Assembly: GCA_025359005.1 (NCBI GenBank)
Contig: JANYHP010000146.1
Span: forward strand, 1 to 8,156
Origin: Hyphomicrobiaceae bacterium
GTDB lineage: Bacteria > Pseudomonadota > Alphaproteobacteria > Rhizobiales > Hyphomicrobiaceae
DNA: 8,156 nucleotides
Direction: 5' to 3'
Part shown: one piece after another, positions 6,397 to 8,156 of the stretch
Position numbering within the stretch: the first letter of the stretch is position 1
Layout of the letters: every line of letters starts with the position of its first letter
Program-made: the position numbers and the translations under genes
Notes under the pieces: model-generated
What the model was told of the DNA's origin: nothing
Databases searched by the model: none
The model's input: the letters and a program-made list of their open reading frames with translations, nothing else

Positions 6397-6648
6397 TCAA
6401 TACGTCAGGGTCGCCTTGATCGTGCGCAGTTCGACCGATGGTTCGGGGTAGCTCTCAAAGAACTGGCCAGCGCGGCCGTACCAATAGCGGGCGTTGGATA
6501 CATCGCCCTCGATCTTGTGCAGCACCGCATGGATCCAGCACGACGTCCGGTCGTCCTCGTCGGCCTGCACGATTGTATGCGCGCCCTCCCAGTCATCGGC
6601 GAGCGCCAGATCACAGGCGCGGGCAAGATCGGCACGCGAGATGGGCAT
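6397..6648 (-). CDS. Small conserved hypothetical helical protein (83 aa)
   Basis: The 83-residue protein has no signal peptide or membrane segment and is predicted helical and acidic in its first half. The distinctive block is SCWIHAVLHKIEGDVSNARY followed by WYGRAG (residues 36-61), preceded by DDWEGAHTIVQ (18-28). This resembles a family of short uncharacterised bacterial proteins I recall as carrying WIHA-LH-EGD-NA-YWYRRAG. The paired helices look TPR-like, suggesting protein binding, but no function is known to me. The start is ATG 6648, with only a weak purine stretch (GAG) before it. It is divergent from the GFA gene, and the intervening palindromic element begins 33 nt upstream of its start. 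The motif's likeness to that family makes a chance frame unlikely. Confidence 0.65.
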   Translation of the reverse strand: MPISRADLARACDLALADDWEGAHTIVQADEDDRTSCWIHAVLHKIEGDVSNARYWYGRAGQFFESYPEPSVELRTIKATLTY

Positions 6649-6680
6649 GGCGGCTCGTTGTGCGTTGGTGCTTATTTGAA

Positions 6681-6848
6681 TTAGTACTCACAATCACAAG
6701 TCCCTGGTACGCATGACGATCGAGGATGATCGCCCGACGCGTCGCGTACCTCGTCCGTAGCGCGGCTACGGCCGTCGGCACGCTCCTGGCGGATCGGCGC
6801 GCGGAATCGCGATCAGGCGTGTCAGAGACTTGTGATTGTGGATACTAA
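6681..6848. repeat. 168-bp imperfect palindrome filling a divergent intergenic region
   Basis: The ends are inverted copies: 6681-6702 and the complement of 6827-6848 agree at 20 of 22 positions, sharing TTAGTA and CACAATCACAAGTC. Similarity continues inward with a few mismatches and a 3-nt gap to about 6722 on the left and 6809 on the right. The centre is a 7-bp hairpin, CCGTAGC (6755-6761) with GCTACGG (6765-6771), almost exactly at the symmetry point. A further pair GGTACGC (6706-6712) / GCGTACC (6744-6750) can form a side arm. Each end, read outward, finishes in TACTAA, 33 nt from the minus-strand start at 6648 and 42 nt from ATG 6891. It may be a MITE, though I see no target duplication, or a duplicated promoter/operator for the two divergent genes. 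Confidence 0.6.
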
Positions 6849-6890
6849 CATGCGTCGGCGGGATTTTATCGCAATTGGAGGCACAGCGAC

Positions 6891-7334
6891 ATGGCGTTTT
6901 TGCAAACCGGCGGATGCCAATGCGGCGCGATACGCTACGAGGTTTCTGCGCCACCCGTCACCGTCTACACGTGCCATTGCACGGAATGCCAACGGCAATC
7001 GGGTTCGGCATTTGCCATGGCCGCGGTCATTCCGGAAGCCCATTTCCGCGTCACGCGCGGCACGCCCAAAATGTACGCGCGGAAGACGAGCGCGACGAAA
7101 ACCATGGAGTGCTGGTTCTGTCCGGATTGCGGCACGCGCCTTTATCACCGCCCCGGCGGGACGGCCTATCCCAACCGCAATCTCAAGCCGGGCACGCTCG
7201 ACGACACCTCCTGGCTCGCCCCGCAAGCGCATTTCTGGACCCGCAGTGCGCAGCAATGGGTTGTCATTCCGGAGGGCGGCACGTGCTATGAGACGCAGCC
7301 GGATACCCTGGCGTGGGTCCCGGCGCAGCCCTGA
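6891..7334 (+). CDS. GFA/CENP-V family zinc-binding protein
   Basis: The 147-aa protein is a member of the GFA family, named for glutathione-dependent formaldehyde-activating enzyme. Many members have no proven activity, so formaldehyde handling should not be assumed. All expected zinc ligands are present: C9 and C11 in GGCQCGAIRYE, C28, C30 and C33 in CHCTECQRQSGSAFA, and C77 and C80 in CPDCGTRLY. The later AHFWTRSAQQW stretch is also typical of the family. The length is normal for a single-domain member, and no signal peptide is seen, so it is cytoplasmic. GGAGG at 6877-6881, 9 nt before ATG 6891, fixes the start. The WYL regulator gene follows after 12 nt, so the two are probably one operon, expressed from within or just after the 6681-6848 palindrome. 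Confidence 0.9.
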   Translation: MAFLQTGGCQCGAIRYEVSAPPVTVYTCHCTECQRQSGSAFAMAAVIPEAHFRVTRGTPKMYARKTSATKTMECWFCPDCGTRLYHRPGGTAYPNRNLKPGTLDDTSWLAPQAHFWTRSAQQWVVIPEGGTCYETQPDTLAWVPAQP

Positions 7335-7346
7335 GTGGCGTAGCCC

Positions 7347-8036
7347 ATGTCCCGCGCCCAGCGCCTTCTCGATCTGATCCAGGTGCTCCGCCGCCACCGT
7401 CTGCCCGTCAGCGGCGCGGTGCTTGCCGAGACTATGGGCATGTCGCTGCGCACCATCTACCGCGACATCGAATCGCTCAAAGCGCAAGGCGCCCACATCG
7501 ACGGCGAGGCCGGTGTCGGCTTCGTGCTGCGCCCCGGCTTCATGCTGCCGCCGATGATGTTCTCGGAAGACGAGATCGAGGCCCTTGTGCTCGGTTCGCG
7601 ATGGGTGGCCGAGCGGACCGACGGTGCCCTCGGCAAGGCCGCCCGCAACGCACTGGCCAAGATCGCCGCCGTGCTGCCGCCAGACCTGAAAACGAACCTC
7701 GACACATCGAACCTGCTGATCGGACCCGGCCAGACAACGTCCACCGGCGACACCGAACTGCCTGTCATTCGCGCGGCGATCCGTACCGAACGCAAATTAC
7801 GCATCGGCTATCTGGACGGCAGCGGGCGTACATCCAAACGCACCATCTGGCCCTTCGCGCTGGGCTTTTTCGACCGGGTGCGCGTCGTCGTGGCGTGGTG
7901 CGAGTTGCGCGAGGGCTTTCGGCATTTCCGGACCGACCGCATCAACAGGCTGCAGGTGGTCGACAAGCGTTATCCGCGCCGCCGTCAGGTGCTACTGAAG
8001 GACTGGCGAGCCAGCGAAGGGATCCCGGAACGTTAG
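7347..8036 (+). CDS. YafY-type transcriptional regulator (HTH_11 plus WYL domain)
   Basis: The 229-aa protein has an N-terminal winged helix-turn-helix (about 1-60; recognition helix SLRTIYRDIESL at 33-44), the DeoR/HTH_11 type. A linker leads to a WYL domain at about 138-205, seen in LRIGYLDGSGR, then TIWPFALGFFDRVRVVVAWC, then the basic FRHFRTDRINRL that forms the conserved ligand-contact arginines. The literal W-Y-L triplet is replaced by residues around VRV, as in other YafY relatives. WYL domains sense small ligands or nucleic acids. The start ATG 7347 has only a weak upstream purine stretch; coupling to the GFA gene 12 nt upstream may help its translation. It likely regulates its own operon and/or the gene starting at 8142; the palindrome at 8046-8068 is the best candidate site. 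Confidence 0.9.
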   Translation: MSRAQRLLDLIQVLRRHRLPVSGAVLAETMGMSLRTIYRDIESLKAQGAHIDGEAGVGFVLRPGFMLPPMMFSEDEIEALVLGSRWVAERTDGALGKAARNALAKIAAVLPPDLKTNLDTSNLLIGPGQTTSTGDTELPVIRAAIRTERKLRIGYLDGSGRTSKRTIWPFALGFFDRVRVVVAWCELREGFRHFRTDRINRLQVVDKRYPRRRQVLLKDWRASEGIPER

Positions 8037-8045
8037 CGTCTTTCA

Positions 8046-8068
8046 CTACTGACATTTTCTGGCAGTAG
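8046..8068. promoter_or_regulatory. Operator-like palindrome downstream of the WYL regulator
   Basis: CTACTGACA (8046-8054) and TGGCAGTAG (8060-8068) are inverted repeats matching at 8 of 9 positions around the 5-nt spacer TTTTC. The half-site spacing of about two helical turns and the AT-rich centre look like a dimeric repressor site rather than a terminator. It lies 10 nt after the regulator's stop codon and 73 nt before the ATG at 8142, so it could control that next gene. CTGACA at 8050-8055 could double as a -35 element, but no convincing -10 follows. Binding by the adjacent WYL protein is inferred from proximity. Confidence 0.5.
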
Positions 8069-8077
8069 CGAAGCCTA

Positions 8078-8128
8078 GGTTGAACGCATGCCGGACGCGT
8101 CCAGCGGTCCCGGCAGCGACGTTCAACC
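8078..8128 (+). promoter_or_regulatory. Long two-part hairpin in the leader of the next gene
   Basis: GGTTGAACG (8078-8086) pairs perfectly with CGTTCAACC (8120-8128). Inside it, TGCCGG (8089-8094) pairs with CCGGCA (8110-8115), extendable by AC/GT with one bulged base. The structure ends exactly where a Shine-Dalgarno-like AGGGA begins (8129-8133). No T-run follows. It could terminate transcription of the regulator gene, but its place against the next ribosome site fits a 5' leader structure as well. Confidence 0.45.
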
Positions 8129-8141
8129 AGGGATCCGCAAC

Positions 8142-8156
8142 ATGCCTAATTTCAGT
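8142..8156 (+). CDS. Probable start of a further gene, cut by the window end
   Basis: An ATG at 8142 opens a frame reading MPNFS to the window end. AGGGA at 8129-8133 stands 8 nt upstream, a normal ribosome-site distance, and an operator-like palindrome and hairpin precede it. Only five codons are visible, so the product cannot be named. As a gene beside a YafY-type regulator with an operator between them, it is a likely regulatory target. Confidence 0.4.

Noticed and set aside
4880..6400. A 506-codon minus-strand frame overlapping the MFS gene
   Set aside because: It runs in another frame of the same strand as the MFS gene, which has unmistakable family motifs, and shows low-complexity Arg/Ala composition.

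Overview
The window is a GC-rich bacterial chromosomal segment. Strong third-position G/C bias produces long spurious antisense frames. The protein families (EntS-type MFS, YARHG, GFA/CENP-V, YafY-type WYL regulator), the codon use and the palindromic intergenic elements suggest an alphaproteobacterium, probably of the Hyphomicrobiales. That placement is inferred from general likeness, not from a marker gene. No rRNA, tRNA, CRISPR array or transposase gene is visible.

Layout. Positions 1-221 are non-coding or edge sequence. They hold a 71-bp palindrome flanked by CTAG and a second, overlapping hairpin just before the first gene. Positions 222-3675 carry three co-directional genes: a class I SAM methyltransferase, an FAD/NAD(P)-dependent oxidoreductase with two dinucleotide-binding motifs, and an ATP-grasp ligase. 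The last two are tightly coupled. The ATP-grasp gene overlaps tail to tail with a minus-strand polytopic membrane protein (3644-4438) that shows an internal duplication. A small secreted YARHG-domain protein (4559-4876, +) converges on a minus-strand MFS_3 exporter (4981-6237). A large hairpin, probably a bidirectional terminator, lies between them.

To the right, a short conserved helical protein (6397-6648, -) is divergent from a GFA-family zinc protein (6891-7334, +). A YafY-type WYL regulator (7347-8036, +) follows the GFA gene 12 nt downstream. The divergent gap is filled by a 168-bp imperfect palindrome (6681-6848) whose two ends carry nearly the same 22-bp sequence, each facing outward toward one of the genes. 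After the regulator come an operator-like palindrome (8046-8068), a long hairpin (8078-8128) and the likely start of another gene cut by the window end (8142).

How the parts may work together. The methyltransferase, oxidoreductase and ATP-grasp enzymes look like the core of a small-molecule tailoring or ligation pathway with no product I can name. The nearby membrane protein and MFS exporter could serve it, but their opposite orientation makes this only a guess. The GFA-WYL pair looks like a small regulated stress or detoxification unit whose regulator probably acts on the palindromes beside it.
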